Assembly (NCBI RefSeq): GCF_022234545.1
Contig: NZ_JAIEUI010000036.1
Location: forward strand, 1 to 42,234
DNA from: Paenibacillus piscarius
GTDB lineage: Bacteria > Bacillota > Bacilli > Paenibacillales > Paenibacillaceae
Direction of reading: 5' to 3'
DNA: 42,234 nt
Under the pieces are notes generated by a model, which was given only the letters and a program-made list of their open reading frames with translations, ran no database searches and was not told the DNA's origin. A program made the translations under genes and the position numbers. This document shows, piece after piece, positions 7,514 through 16,400 of the stretch (position 1 is its first letter; each line of letters opens with the position of its first letter).

Positions 7514-8389
7514 ATGGAGCTAATCATTAATCATTTAACCAAGACCTATGGCAGCAAGCAGGCGCTGCAGGATGTCACCTTCCGTATAGGCGAAGGAATT
7601 CACGGCCTGCTGGGGCCGAACGGGGCGGGCAAAACCACGCTGATGCGCCTGCTCGCCACCCTGCTGGAGCCGACCTCGGGGACGGTGGAGATTGGCGGCG
7701 TTTCCTTAAGTGATAAAGCGCGGGTCCGTGAACTGGTCGGGTATCTCCCGCAGGAATTCGCCTTCTATCCGGGAATGAGCGTCTATGAGGCGATGGATTA
7801 TCTGGCGCTGTTATCCGGGATCGGCGGCCGCGCTGAACGGAAGCGGAGAATCGACCATCTGCTGGAGCAGGTGAATCTGACAGAGCAGCGCCGCACCAAG
7901 GTGAAGGCTCTGTCCGGCGGGATGAAGCGGCGGCTCGGCGTAGCCCAGGCTATGGTGCATGAACCGAAGCTGCTGATTGTCGATGAACCGACAGCCGGGC
8001 TGGACCCGGAGGAACGCATCCGCTTCCGGCGGCTGCTCAGCCGGTTCGCCGAAGGACGGATTGTGCTTCTGTCCACGCATGTTGTTGAAGATGTGGAATC
8101 CACCTGTGAGCAGATGACGGTTCTGCACCAGGGCAGCCTGCGTTATCATGGCCGGATCGGCGATTTAACCGCCGCTGCCGCCGGACGCGTCTGGATTGCC
8201 GAGCTGGAGCGCGCACAGTGGGAACGGGACCGCGACCAGTTCCCGGTATTGTCCGCTGTGCCGGAAGGAAACAGAATGCGGGTCCGTATCTTGTCGGATC
8301 AGCAGCCTTATTCAGAAGCGCAGCAGGCTTCTCCGTCGATTGAGGATGCGTATCTCTACCTCATGCGCAGGGAGGAAGCCTTCGTATGA
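7514..8389 (+). CDS. ABC-2 exporter ATP-binding subunit
   Basis: A 291-residue ATPase of the CcmA/multidrug type. It has Walker A GPNGAGKTT near residue 36, Q-loop near LPQEF, signature LSGGMKRRLGVAQ near 135, Walker B LLIVDEPTAGLD and H-loop STHVVEDVE, with a C-terminal extension of about 80 residues. The start at 7514 follows GGGGAG; a frame starting at 7499 lacks a ribosome binding site. It overlaps the permease gene by 4 bp (ATGA), so the two are translationally coupled. It energises the two membrane proteins downstream; the cargo is unknown. Confidence 0.9.
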   Translation: MELIINHLTKTYGSKQALQDVTFRIGEGIHGLLGPNGAGKTTLMRLLATLLEPTSGTVEIGGVSLSDKARVRELVGYLPQEFAFYPGMSVYEAMDYLALLSGIGGRAERKRRIDHLLEQVNLTEQRRTKVKALSGGMKRRLGVAQAMVHEPKLLIVDEPTAGLDPEERIRFRRLLSRFAEGRIVLLSTHVVEDVESTCEQMTVLHQGSLRYHGRIGDLTAAAAGRVWIAELERAQWERDRDQFPVLSAVPEGNRMRVRILSDQQPYSEAQQASPSIEDAYLYLMRREEAFV

Positions 8390-9618
8390 TTGCCCTGATC
8401 GGCAAGGAGATGCGCATGACGCTGCGCAGCCTGGTCTTTTACCTGTTCATTATCGCCAGTGTGTTCTTCTATCTGACCTCCTATGCTACAGAGGAAACCT
8501 GGGGTGAGCTTGGGCCGCCTGCTGTAAGCACGCCGCAGAATCTGGGTACAGCGGAACACCCTTTTTACGGCTGGGCAGAGCCGGCGGATTCGCAGAGTCT
8601 GGCCGAACAGATGAAGCTAAGTATGGTCCGGGACCTGAAAGCAGGAACCGGTGAGAAAATCCGGCTGGGCTTCCCTGTCCGGGTGAAGCTGGCTGCCAAA
8701 GAGCAGGAGGCGTTCTCATCCGCTATCGCGGAGCTGGATCAGATCCTGAAGTCCCCGGAGAGTTATACTATGAAAGATGTTAATGATGTCGGTGAGACAT
8801 TAAACAAGCATCTGGGCGGCAGCAGTATGTATAAGCCAGGGCTGAATAATTTCGGTTATGGTATTGAATCAGCGGATGAGGCTATGAAGGTACAAAAGGC
8901 GGCGCTTGCCGAATATAACGCCAAGGTAGACGCAGGTGAGCTGCTGCCCGGGGCAGCGCGTTATTTCAGCGATTATCTGTCGCTGCCGGCCGGGATTTTC
9001 CCCGTCTTCCTGTCCGCCTTCCTGCTGCTCCGTGACCGGTCCAGCCGGATGCATGAGCTGATCTACAGCCGCCGGGTCTCTCCTTGGGTATATGTCAGCT
9101 CCAAATTCATCGCCCAGGGCATCATGCTCTCCTTAATCTACCTCGCCCTTGCAGTGACCGGGGGCTGGCAGACGGCGGACACCATGGGACTGACAGGGCA
9201 GACGGGACAAGCGATCACGTTCTTCCTTGGCTATACCGCCTGGTGGCTGCTGCCCACTCTGTGGGCTTCGGTAGCCTTCGGGATGTTCGGCTCGATGCTG
9301 CTGCGCCGGGGAATTGTGCCCATCGCTCTGCAGATGGTCTGGTGGTTCGTATCGGTGCTGCCGCTGATGGGCTCCTACGGGCTGAACCGGCTGTTTATCC
9401 GCTTCAACTCGCCTGATGACTATATCCTGTACAAGGGGTGGGCGGATGAGATCGCCTTGAACCGCAGCTTCTATCTGCTGCTCTCTGTGCTGCTGGCCGC
9501 CGGGGCGGCCTGGCTGTGGGAGAGAAACCGCAGCCGGGCGGATGCCTCCCGAAGGCTGAGCCGGAGGAGCTCCAAACGGGCCTTGGACGGCGTACCGGAA
9601 GCGGAGGGAGTGCGATGA
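8386..9618 (+). CDS. ABC-2 type permease-like membrane protein
   Basis: A 410-residue protein with one N-terminal membrane helix (residues 14-32), a large external loop of about 160 residues, and five further helices between about 200 and 385. This is the layout of ABC-2 permeases with an outer domain. The tail is Arg/Ser-rich. It overlaps the ATPase gene upstream and the next gene downstream by 4 bp each (ATGA). It forms the membrane channel with the following protein. The specific family was not recognised. Confidence 0.75.
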   Translation: MIALIGKEMRMTLRSLVFYLFIIASVFFYLTSYATEETWGELGPPAVSTPQNLGTAEHPFYGWAEPADSQSLAEQMKLSMVRDLKAGTGEKIRLGFPVRVKLAAKEQEAFSSAIAELDQILKSPESYTMKDVNDVGETLNKHLGGSSMYKPGLNNFGYGIESADEAMKVQKAALAEYNAKVDAGELLPGAARYFSDYLSLPAGIFPVFLSAFLLLRDRSSRMHELIYSRRVSPWVYVSSKFIAQGIMLSLIYLALAVTGGWQTADTMGLTGQTGQAITFFLGYTAWWLLPTLWASVAFGMFGSMLLRRGIVPIALQMVWWFVSVLPLMGSYGLNRLFIRFNSPDDYILYKGWADEIALNRSFYLLLSVLLAAGAAWLWERNRSRADASRRLSRRSSKRALDGVPEAEGVR

Positions 9619-10247
9619 GGCGGCAGATTATACTGCCGCTGGCCGGGTATAACCTCAAGCTGACAGTGCATTATTCCTGGCTGCTGTCGGCGGTGCTGCT
9701 GGCTGCTGTTCCGTTCTTCATGGAGCCGGAGCTGATGGGCAGGGCCGGGGCCGCGAAGCTGGGAGAGCTGTTGATCAGCTTCATTGGACTCATCGTCTAT
9801 CCGCATCTGGCGCTGCTGGAGGATGGCGGCATCTCCGAGACGCTCTATGCCAAGCGGTTACGCCAGCATCCGCTATTCCTGTTCCGCTGGCTGCTAACCG
9901 CACTCTACATTGTCCTTGCCGTTACTGTGCTGTTCGCCTGGCTGCATGGAGCCGGAGCCGTATTCGCCTTGTGGCCGGTGATTGGCGGGACAGTGATTAC
10001 CGCTGTAGCGCTGGGATCGGCCGGACTTACAGCTGCGCTCCTGTGCGGCAACCTGTCCGCCGGATACCTTGCCGGCTTCGCCTGGTATCTGATCGACTTC
10101 ACCACCAAAGGCAAATGGACCGGACCGTTCTATCTGTTCGGCCTGCTCCGCAGTGGCTGGGATCAGGATAAATGGCTGCTGGCCGGCTTAGCGCTCACCC
10201 TTGCTGTGTTGTGCACCTTGTGGCTGCCGCGCCGCAGATTGGAATAA
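9615..10247 (+). CDS. Second membrane subunit of the ABC exporter (hypothetical)
   Basis: A 210-residue protein with about six hydrophobic helices and short loops, starting at ATG 9615, which overlaps the TGA of the permease. A longer frame from 9516 would run deep into the upstream gene and is rejected. It has no recognisable motif. Its coupling to the permease suggests it is the partner transmembrane subunit. A terminator follows at 10298. Confidence 0.7.
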   Translation: MRRQIILPLAGYNLKLTVHYSWLLSAVLLAAVPFFMEPELMGRAGAAKLGELLISFIGLIVYPHLALLEDGGISETLYAKRLRQHPLFLFRWLLTALYIVLAVTVLFAWLHGAGAVFALWPVIGGTVITAVALGSAGLTAALLCGNLSAGYLAGFAWYLIDFTTKGKWTGPFYLFGLLRSGWDQDKWLLAGLALTLAVLCTLWLPRRRLE

Positions 10248-10297
10248 TACAATATGCCGAAGCAGGCTTGACGGCGATCAAGATAATTCCTATAACA

Positions 10298-10337
10298 ACC
10301 GTCCCGGTGTCATTATGATGACCGGGGCGGTATTTTT
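10298..10337 (+). terminator. Terminator of the sigma/ABC operon
   Basis: ACCGTCCCGGTGTCAT pairs with ATGACCGGGGCGGT around a TATG loop, followed by ATTTTTG. Confidence 0.85.
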
Positions 10338-10502
10338 GTGCAGATCCGGCAGACAGTAGTGGTCTGATTCCATGGGACCTGTCCTCCGCCACTCCTAAAG
10401 AACCGTATCCGGGGAGGACTTCAGCACTGGAGCAAATTTTCCGAAAAAAAGGTATACTGTAATAAATTTATGTCCCCCATTTTTACGGAGGAGGCTTTAG
10501 CT

Positions 10503-13500
10503 TTGTCTGATACTCTATTTAAGCACTTATATCTGCGTTCCTCTACCGGCTATGCGGCAGTATCGACTGCGGAGGGTGCCATGCTGATGGCCAACCCTGC
10601 ATTCTGCGGGATGTTCGGATATACGGAAGCTGAACTTAAGGCAATGAGCTATCTGGATCTCGTTGATCCTGATGACCGGAATACACTGAATCACGCGCAG
10701 ATTATGGAATACCTGCTGGCCAGCCCCGGCGCAGCGGTGGATACAGAGAAGCGCTTCAGACATAAGAACGGCGGTACGCTTTGGGTGGCACTCCATGCCT
10801 TTTTGATTATGGATGAATGGACGGAACGGCCGTCGCACCTGGTAGCGGAGATGACCGATATTACAGCACGCAAGCTGGCGGAGCAGAAGATTACAGAGGA
10901 CTATCACCTGTATAAGCTGATTACACAGAATACCCCGGATATGATCTCCTTCGCCGATCCGGACGGCACCCTGCGTTATGTGTCACCTTCGGTCGAGACG
11001 CTGCTTGGGTATCCTGCCAGTGAGATGATCGGCCGGAACAAACGGGAGTACTACCATGAAACGGATGCGCTGGAGATGACCCGGCCGGGGAAGCTCTATT
11101 CGGACAATGATACCTTTACCCGCAGGGCGAGGCACAAGGAGGGGCATTACCTCTGGATCGAGAGCTCTTTTCAGGTGATGCGCGACCCTGAAGGCAGGGT
11201 GCGGCAGATTCTGACGATTGCCCGCGATATTACCGAGCGCAAGAAAGTGGAAGATATGCTGGCTTATGCGCAGGAGCTTGGACAGATGGGCTCCTGGGAG
11301 TGGAATTCCGTTGCCGGGCAGATGACCGTTTCCGGACATATGATGGCGATCTTTGAGCTGGGCAAGAACTGTGGTAACCATACAGTACTTGAATATAGGC
11401 GGCTGCTGGAATGTATAGTGACGGAGGATCTGGCGGCGCTGCGTGCCGAGCTGCACCGCACGCTGAAGACGGGGGTGAACGGCGAAGCGATCTTCAGGGT
11501 GAAGAGCAGGGAAGAGGAATGCAAGTTCATCTATGCCCGCTGGGTGGTGATTCTGGATGCCTCATCCCGGGTACAGCAGGTCCGCGGCATGGTGCAGGAT
11601 GTTACAGATCGCCACCGGATGGAAGAGCAGCTTCGTGAGAGCGAGCGGAATTACCGCCTGATCTCGGAGAACTCTCAGGACTTCATCACCCGGAATCGTA
11701 CAGATGAACAGGCGACCTTCCTGTATGCTTCACCCGTCTGCCGGGAGATGCTGGGGTATACGCCGGAAGAGATGGTCGGCACGGGCGGGATCGACTATGT
11801 CCATCCCGGGGATGTGGCCCGGGTGCAGCTCTATCTGGAGCGCAGCAAGCAGAGGCTGGCACTGGAGCCCATCGTTTTCCGCTACCGGTGCAAGGATGGC
11901 TCCTACCTGTGGGTGGAGACCACGCTGCAGCATACGGAGACGGGCGCCGGGGTTAGCGAGATGATCGGCGTAACACGCAATATCTCGGAGCGCAAGCTAT
12001 ATGAGCTGAAGCTGCTGGAGAGCGAGAACCGCTACAAGTCGCTGTTTGAATACAATCCGTCCGCCATCAGTGCGATGGACCTGGAGGGGTACATACAGTC
12101 ACTCAATGCCAGTCTGGAACAGCTGACCGGATATTCTCACGGAACCCTGCAGTATTCGAGTTATAGTGAAATCATTGATGAAGAAGAGCTGGATGAGGTG
12201 AACCGGCGGTTCCGGGCTGCGGCGGAAGGATTAGCCCAGACCTTCGAGACCCGGGTGATCCGCCATGACGGGCAACGGGTTGAAGTCGGGATGATCTATG
12301 TCCCGATTATGGTCGATCATGAAGTGGTCGGCGTGTTCGCGATTACCAGTGATATTACGGAGCGCAAAAGGCATCTGGAGCAGATTGAGAAGCTCAGCTA
12401 TGAGCATGCACTGATTCTGAACTCGGTGTCTGAAGGGATATTCGGCATGAATCTGGAGGGAGAGACGGTATTTATCAATCCGGCCGCCTCTGTCATGCTC
12501 GGATACCATCCGGGAGAGCTGGCCCGCAATATCAAGCTGCATACGATAGCCCAGACCTGGATGGACGGCGAGCTGTATCCCGGAGGCCGGCGCACGCTGA
12601 CGGAGCTGCTGCAGATGAACGCTTCTTTTGAACAGGAGCATGAGGGGATCTTCTGGCGGCAGGACGGCTCCAGCTTCCTGGCCAAATACCGGATGACTCC
12701 CTTGTACGATAACGGGGAGCATAAAGGTGCGGTAGTGGTCTTCCGGGACATTACAGAGGAGAAGGCGGTGGTCCGGGCCAAGGAATCTGCGGAGAAGGCT
12801 GACCGGGCCAAGTCGGAGTTCCTCGCCATCATGAGTCATGAATTACGTACCCCGATGAACGGGATTATCGGTATGGCTGACTTGCTGTCAGGCACAGAGC
12901 TTAACGAGGAACAGCAATATTACACCCAGATTATCAATAAAAGCGGGGCCGCGCTGGTCCACATTCTGAATGAGGTGCTTGATTTCAGCAAGATTGAATC
13001 CGGCATGATGACGCTGGATCTGCAGCCGGTGGATATCCGGCAAGTGGTTCAAAACGTATGCGAGCTGTTCTATCCGCGGGTTCAGGAGAAGCAGTTGATT
13101 CTTAGCAGCGATATTGCCCCGGACATTCCGGGCCTTGTCATAACGGATGAAGCCAGGCTGCGGCAGATTCTGGTCAATCTGGTCGGCAATGCGGTGAAAT
13201 TCACCGAAGAAGGAGAGGTAGGGGTGGCTGTGAAGCTGGAGGCGGCCCGGGAGCCGGGTTCGCTGATTCTGCGGTTCGCGGTAACCGATACCGGCATCGG
13301 CATTCCCCAGGGCAGCCAGAGCCTGTTATTCCAGTCCTTCACCCAGCTGGACCCTTCCATTAACCGCAAGTACGGGGGAACAGGTCTTGGGCTGGCGATC
13401 AGCAAGAAGCTGACCGAGCTGCTGGGCGGCATCATCGGCGTGAACAGCAGTGAAGGGGAAGGCTCGGAGTTCTATTTCACAATCAGTGCGGGGCTTCCAC

Positions 13501-13976
13501 CTCAAGAATCCGGCGGCCCGCTGCTGGCTGGAGCTGGGGTTATCAAGGAGTATAGAAGCGGAGTGTTCAGCATGGATCAGCCGGAGGCTGCTTATGGTCC
13601 GCTCTCCATCCTCGTAGCCGAAGACCATCCGGTCAACCAGCAGATCATCCAGGGCTTCCTCCGGAAGCGGGGCTATACGTCCGATCTGGTGACGGACGGT
13701 GAGCTGGCGGTGGAAGCTGTGCGCTCCCGGTACTATGATCTGGTGTTCATGGATATTCAGATGCCTGGGATGGACGGTATTGAGGCCGCCCGGCAGATCC
13801 GCAGTACGGTGGGGCTGTCGCCGGTGATTATTGCCGTAACGGCTTTTGCCCGCAAGGAAGACAAGGAGATGTGCCTGCGGGCCGGGATGCAGGATTTCAT
13901 CTCCAAGCCGATCCGCGGGGAAGAGCTGGACAGGGTGCTGAGGGATTGGTCCGGCAGTGTGCGCAGCCAGAGCTGA
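10503..13976 (+). CDS. Hybrid histidine kinase with about six PAS domains and a receiver
   Basis: About 1157 residues with no membrane segments, so a cytoplasmic sensor. PAS-like domains lie at roughly 1-115, 130-245, 255-370, 375-500, 515-630 and 640-755, most ending in an ITER-like PAC motif (DITARK, DITERK, DVTDRH, NISERK, DITERK, DITEEK). The kinase core follows: H-box SHELRTPMNG (His779), N-box LVNLVGNAVKFTEEG, G1 DTGIGIP, G2 GGTGLGLAISKK. The receiver has phosphoacceptor Asp1084 in MDIQMPGMDG and conserved Lys in ISKPI. The start is taken as TTG 10503, 8 bp after GGAGGAGG; an in-frame ATG at 10470 has no ribosome binding site. No response regulator or HPt gene is adjacent. Confidence 0.88.
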   Translation: MSDTLFKHLYLRSSTGYAAVSTAEGAMLMANPAFCGMFGYTEAELKAMSYLDLVDPDDRNTLNHAQIMEYLLASPGAAVDTEKRFRHKNGGTLWVALHAFLIMDEWTERPSHLVAEMTDITARKLAEQKITEDYHLYKLITQNTPDMISFADPDGTLRYVSPSVETLLGYPASEMIGRNKREYYHETDALEMTRPGKLYSDNDTFTRRARHKEGHYLWIESSFQVMRDPEGRVRQILTIARDITERKKVEDMLAYAQELGQMGSWEWNSVAGQMTVSGHMMAIFELGKNCGNHTVLEYRRLLECIVTEDLAALRAELHRTLKTGVNGEAIFRVKSREEECKFIYARWVVILDASSRVQQVRGMVQDVTDRHRMEEQLRESERNYRLISENSQDFITRNRTDEQATFLYASPVCREMLGYTPEEMVGTGGIDYVHPGDVARVQLYLERSKQRLALEPIVFRYRCKDGSYLWVETTLQHTETGAGVSEMIGVTRNISERKLYELKLLESENRYKSLFEYNPSAISAMDLEGYIQSLNASLEQLTGYSHGTLQYSSYSEIIDEEELDEVNRRFRAAAEGLAQTFETRVIRHDGQRVEVGMIYVPIMVDHEVVGVFAITSDITERKRHLEQIEKLSYEHALILNSVSEGIFGMNLEGETVFINPAASVMLGYHPGELARNIKLHTIAQTWMDGELYPGGRRTLTELLQMNASFEQEHEGIFWRQDGSSFLAKYRMTPLYDNGEHKGAVVVFRDITEEKAVVRAKESAEKADRAKSEFLAIMSHELRTPMNGIIGMADLLSGTELNEEQQYYTQIINKSGAALVHILNEVLDFSKIESGMMTLDLQPVDIRQVVQNVCELFYPRVQEKQLILSSDIAPDIPGLVITDEARLRQILVNLVGNAVKFTEEGEVGVAVKLEAAREPGSLILRFAVTDTGIGIPQGSQSLLFQSFTQLDPSINRKYGGTGLGLAISKKLTELLGGIIGVNSSEGEGSEFYFTISAGLPPQESGGPLLAGAGVIKEYRSGVFSMDQPEAAYGPLSILVAEDHPVNQQIIQGFLRKRGYTSDLVTDGELAVEAVRSRYYDLVFMDIQMPGMDGIEAARQIRSTVGLSPVIIAVTAFARKEDKEMCLRAGMQDFISKPIRGEELDRVLRDWSGSVRSQS

Positions 13977-13983
13977 AGTGGAG

Positions 13984-14013
13984 TTGACAAGGCTGCGTTG
14001 GCTGGATTACTAT
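13984..14013 (+). promoter_or_regulatory. Promoter of the NusG-II protein gene
   Basis: TTGACA (13984-13989), 18 bp, TACTAT (14008-14013). The predicted start near 14020 adjoins the Zur box. It begins 7 bp after the kinase stop codon. Confidence 0.65.
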
Positions 14014-14022
14014 TTATATTGT

Positions 14023-14037
14023 TCGTAATTATTACGA
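14023..14037 (+). promoter_or_regulatory. Zur box (perfect)
   Basis: TCGTAATTATTACGA is a perfect palindrome matching the Bacillus Zur core TCGTAATNATTACGA at every position. It lies right after the -10 box, where zinc-loaded Zur would block transcription start. Confidence 0.9.
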
Positions 14038-14070
14038 TTATATAAATGGTCAATAGAAAGGATTACTACA

Positions 14071-14475
14071 GTGCGAACCATGAAACGCGGAGATTTCCTG
14101 CTCATCCTGATTGTCCTGCTGGCTGCCGGCTCTATCTATGGCTTCCGGTGGTTCCAGAATCATAACGAGCACTATGCCCAAGGCGATCTGAAGGCCGTAA
14201 TCACTGTGAACGGCGAGGAATACCAGACGGTAACGCTAACCAAGGAAGAGCAGATTATCGACATCCGTACCCGGTTCGGCCACAATACGCTGAAGGTATA
14301 TGATTACGGCATACAGATGACCTTCTCGGATGCTCCTCTGCCCATTGCGCTGGATATGGGATTCATCTCCAGGCCTAAGCAGCAGATTATCTGTATCCCG
14401 GCCCGGCTGCTGGTGGAGATCATCAACCCTGCCGGCTCGGTAGACGATGATGATGCGCTGGATGCCGTTATTTGA
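14071..14475 (+). CDS. NusG-domain-II membrane protein lacking the paired cysteines, Zur-controlled
   Basis: A 134-residue protein with one N-terminal membrane helix (residues about 8-25, after MKRGD) and an extracytoplasmic NusG_II domain (PF07009/DUF1312 type). GTG 14071 is chosen because AGAAAGGA lies 8 bp upstream; ATG 14080 is the alternative. From memory, family members carry a motif like DCPDKxCVxxGWIS followed by a later CLPxRLVxEI. Here the aligned stretch is DAPLPIALDMGFIS, with Ala in place of both paired cysteines, while the later IICIPARLLVEI keeps its Cys. Together with the perfect Zur box this suggests a cysteine-free version expressed under zinc starvation. The molecular role of the family is unknown. 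The gene converges on the next with an 8-bp overlap. Confidence 0.75.
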   Translation: MRTMKRGDFLLILIVLLAAGSIYGFRWFQNHNEHYAQGDLKAVITVNGEEYQTVTLTKEEQIIDIRTRFGHNTLKVYDYGIQMTFSDAPLPIALDMGFISRPKQQIICIPARLLVEIINPAGSVDDDDALDAVI

Positions 14476-15343
14476 CGGCTCCCGGCTGCAGCTCCTCCCA
14501 GGCTGCTGCGGCGTCAGCATTCGTGTAGATGTAAGGCGTTGACGGCGGCTGAACCCGTGTGATGCTCTCCGGGATAATCATCAGGGTCTCCGTCCCCTTA
14601 TATAAGGCCACATCAAGCTTGCCCCGAACCTCAATCCAGGTATCGGCGGGCAGGCTTATTGGCGTTCCCGGCCGGAGCAGAATGCCGAAGGGAGCCGCGT
14701 CCGCTGTACAGCACTGGACCAGGAAGCGGCTGACAGCATAAGCAGGCGGGCTGCTCCCTTGCGGCTCGCGGTATAAGAAGCCGGATATGGAGAGCTTCTT
14801 GCCTGCGAACTGTGACTTATACAGGTTCATCGCCCCCAGCGTCTCGGAATAGATCTCCGGCCGCACCGGGATGACCGGCTCTGCATACAGCTTGCCTGCA
14901 AGCTCTGCGAATTCGGCTTCATACGGATTCGCCGGGGTGAATCTTCCTCCGCTGCCGGTGCCGGATTCTACAGCGGTATAAGACAAGGCCAGCCCTTTCC
15001 TGGCAGCTGCCGCGCTGCCGAGGGCACGGTCGGGCAGGAGGACGCCCAACAGGAGCGGAAGCAGAAACAATCCATAGAGGACGGAGCTTCCCAGACCGGA
15101 ACGGGGCAGGCGGTGCTCGCAGTCACACAGCGCGGCGCTTGCGCCAAGCATGGCTTGAAGCCCTAGGCTGAGTGCCATCAGGACGAGCGGAACCGGGCAT
15201 AGCCTGATCCAGCGGGCCAGCTTGGGGGCCACGTAATAATGAAGCGCATCCTGCTGGACCAGATGTCCGATATAGAGCGCCAGCGCGAGCAGAACCGCTG
15301 CTCTCAGCAAATAGTGAATCCGGATGCTCCGGGGACTATTCAT
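14468..15343 (-). CDS. TIGR03943/DUF1980 family permease subunit (YcgQ-like)
   Basis: A 291-residue membrane protein. The N-terminal part has about three to four hydrophobic helices (residues 10-30, 45-65, 85-105). The C-terminal part from about 120 is a soluble, likely external domain with the KLSISGFLYREP and RFLVQCCTADAAPFGILLRP stretches typical of the family. Members pair with UPF0718 permeases such as YcgR, whose gene lies directly upstream (36 bp gap). The cargo is unproven; the placement between Zur-controlled genes and next to a COG0523 GTPase hints at metal handling. The stop codon overlaps the convergent NusG-II gene, with no terminator between them. Confidence 0.8.
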   Translation of the reverse strand: MNSPRSIRIHYLLRAAVLLALALYIGHLVQQDALHYYVAPKLARWIRLCPVPLVLMALSLGLQAMLGASAALCDCEHRLPRSGLGSSVLYGLFLLPLLLGVLLPDRALGSAAAARKGLALSYTAVESGTGSGGRFTPANPYEAEFAELAGKLYAEPVIPVRPEIYSETLGAMNLYKSQFAGKKLSISGFLYREPQGSSPPAYAVSRFLVQCCTADAAPFGILLRPGTPISLPADTWIEVRGKLDVALYKGTETLMIIPESITRVQPPSTPYIYTNADAAAAWEELQPGAVK

Positions 15344-15379
15344 AAGGAACCTCCTGCAAATTAAGGGTGTTCTGTACAG

Positions 15380-16369
15380 CTACAGCCAGAGGGAGAACGC
15401 TACGGAGCCGGTGAAGACCGCCGCGAAGATCAGGAAGAACAGGTATAGCGCGAACCTGGTTTTGAACAGCGACAGCAGCATGAGTGCGTTCTTGAAGTCC
15501 AGCATCGGGCCGAGCACCATGAAGGCCAGCAGTGAACCTGCCGGGAAGGAATGCAGGAACGTCGAGGCAACGAACGCATCCGAGGTGGAGCAGAGTGACA
15601 GGGCGAAGGACAGCCCCATCATGAACAGATAGGAACCTAACGGTCGCTCCCCGATGGCGGCCAGACTGCCTTGGTGCAGGAAGGTCTGAAGGCCGGCGGT
15701 CAACAGACAGCCGATGATCAGATATTTGCCCATTTCAAAAAACTCATCCGAGGTATGCACGAAAACAGCCGCGAGCTTGCCGCCGCGGGTATCCGTGCGG
15801 TGGAGCTCTCCGGTTCCGCTGCGGATCGTGAGGCGAAGCGGCGGCTTGCGGACGGTGGCATAGAGTATCAGGCCAATGACGGCCGCCACGGCCAGGGCCA
15901 GTCCCATCCGGGCGTAGACCAGCTCCGGGTGGGAACGGAAGGCCATAAGCGTGGCGCCGTAGACGACCGGATTCACGATGGGGCCGGACAGGATGAAGAC
16001 GATAGCGACGTACAGCGGCATTCCCTTGTGCATCAGGCGGCGGACGAGCGGAATCATCCCGCATTCACAGACGGGGAAGAGAAGACCCAGCAGGCAGCTG
16101 AATAGAATCGCCGGAACCGGGCGGCGCGGAATCCAGCGCTGAATCACACGGTCCGGCACGAATACGCGGAGCAGGGAAGAGAGCAGCGCACCCAGCAGAA
16201 CGAACGGCAGAGCCTCCAGCATTATGCCGAGGAATGCGGCTTTGAAGGTATCGGTATAGCCGTTGTCCACCAGCTCCGGGTGTCCGGGGAGCCACAGTAT
16301 GCCGATGGTGAGCAAAAAAGCTGCGGGGAGGAGCAGCGGTATTATTTTGAGTGGAGTTATAGCATTCAA
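15380..16369 (-). CDS. UPF0718 family permease (YcgR/YraQ-like)
   Basis: A 329-residue protein with eight to ten hydrophobic helices. A cysteine pair in FPVCECGMIPLVRRLM near residue 100 and the following LSGPIVNPVVYGATL are hallmarks of this permease family, which includes ArsP-like organoarsenic exporters. The start is TTG 16369, 10 bp downstream of GGAGG; no in-frame ATG is available nearby. It is the middle gene of a three-gene minus-strand operon with the COG0523 GTPase and the YcgQ-like protein. Function is unknown; a transported metal or metal complex is inference from the neighbours. Confidence 0.8.
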   Translation of the reverse strand: MNAITPLKIIPLLLPAAFLLTIGILWLPGHPELVDNGYTDTFKAAFLGIMLEALPFVLLGALLSSLLRVFVPDRVIQRWIPRRPVPAILFSCLLGLLFPVCECGMIPLVRRLMHKGMPLYVAIVFILSGPIVNPVVYGATLMAFRSHPELVYARMGLALAVAAVIGLILYATVRKPPLRLTIRSGTGELHRTDTRGGKLAAVFVHTSDEFFEMGKYLIIGCLLTAGLQTFLHQGSLAAIGERPLGSYLFMMGLSFALSLCSTSDAFVASTFLHSFPAGSLLAFMVLGPMLDFKNALMLLSLFKTRFALYLFFLIFAAVFTGSVAFSLWL

Positions 16370-16400
16370 GACTTCATGGCCTCCTTCCCCGTGCCTGTAA

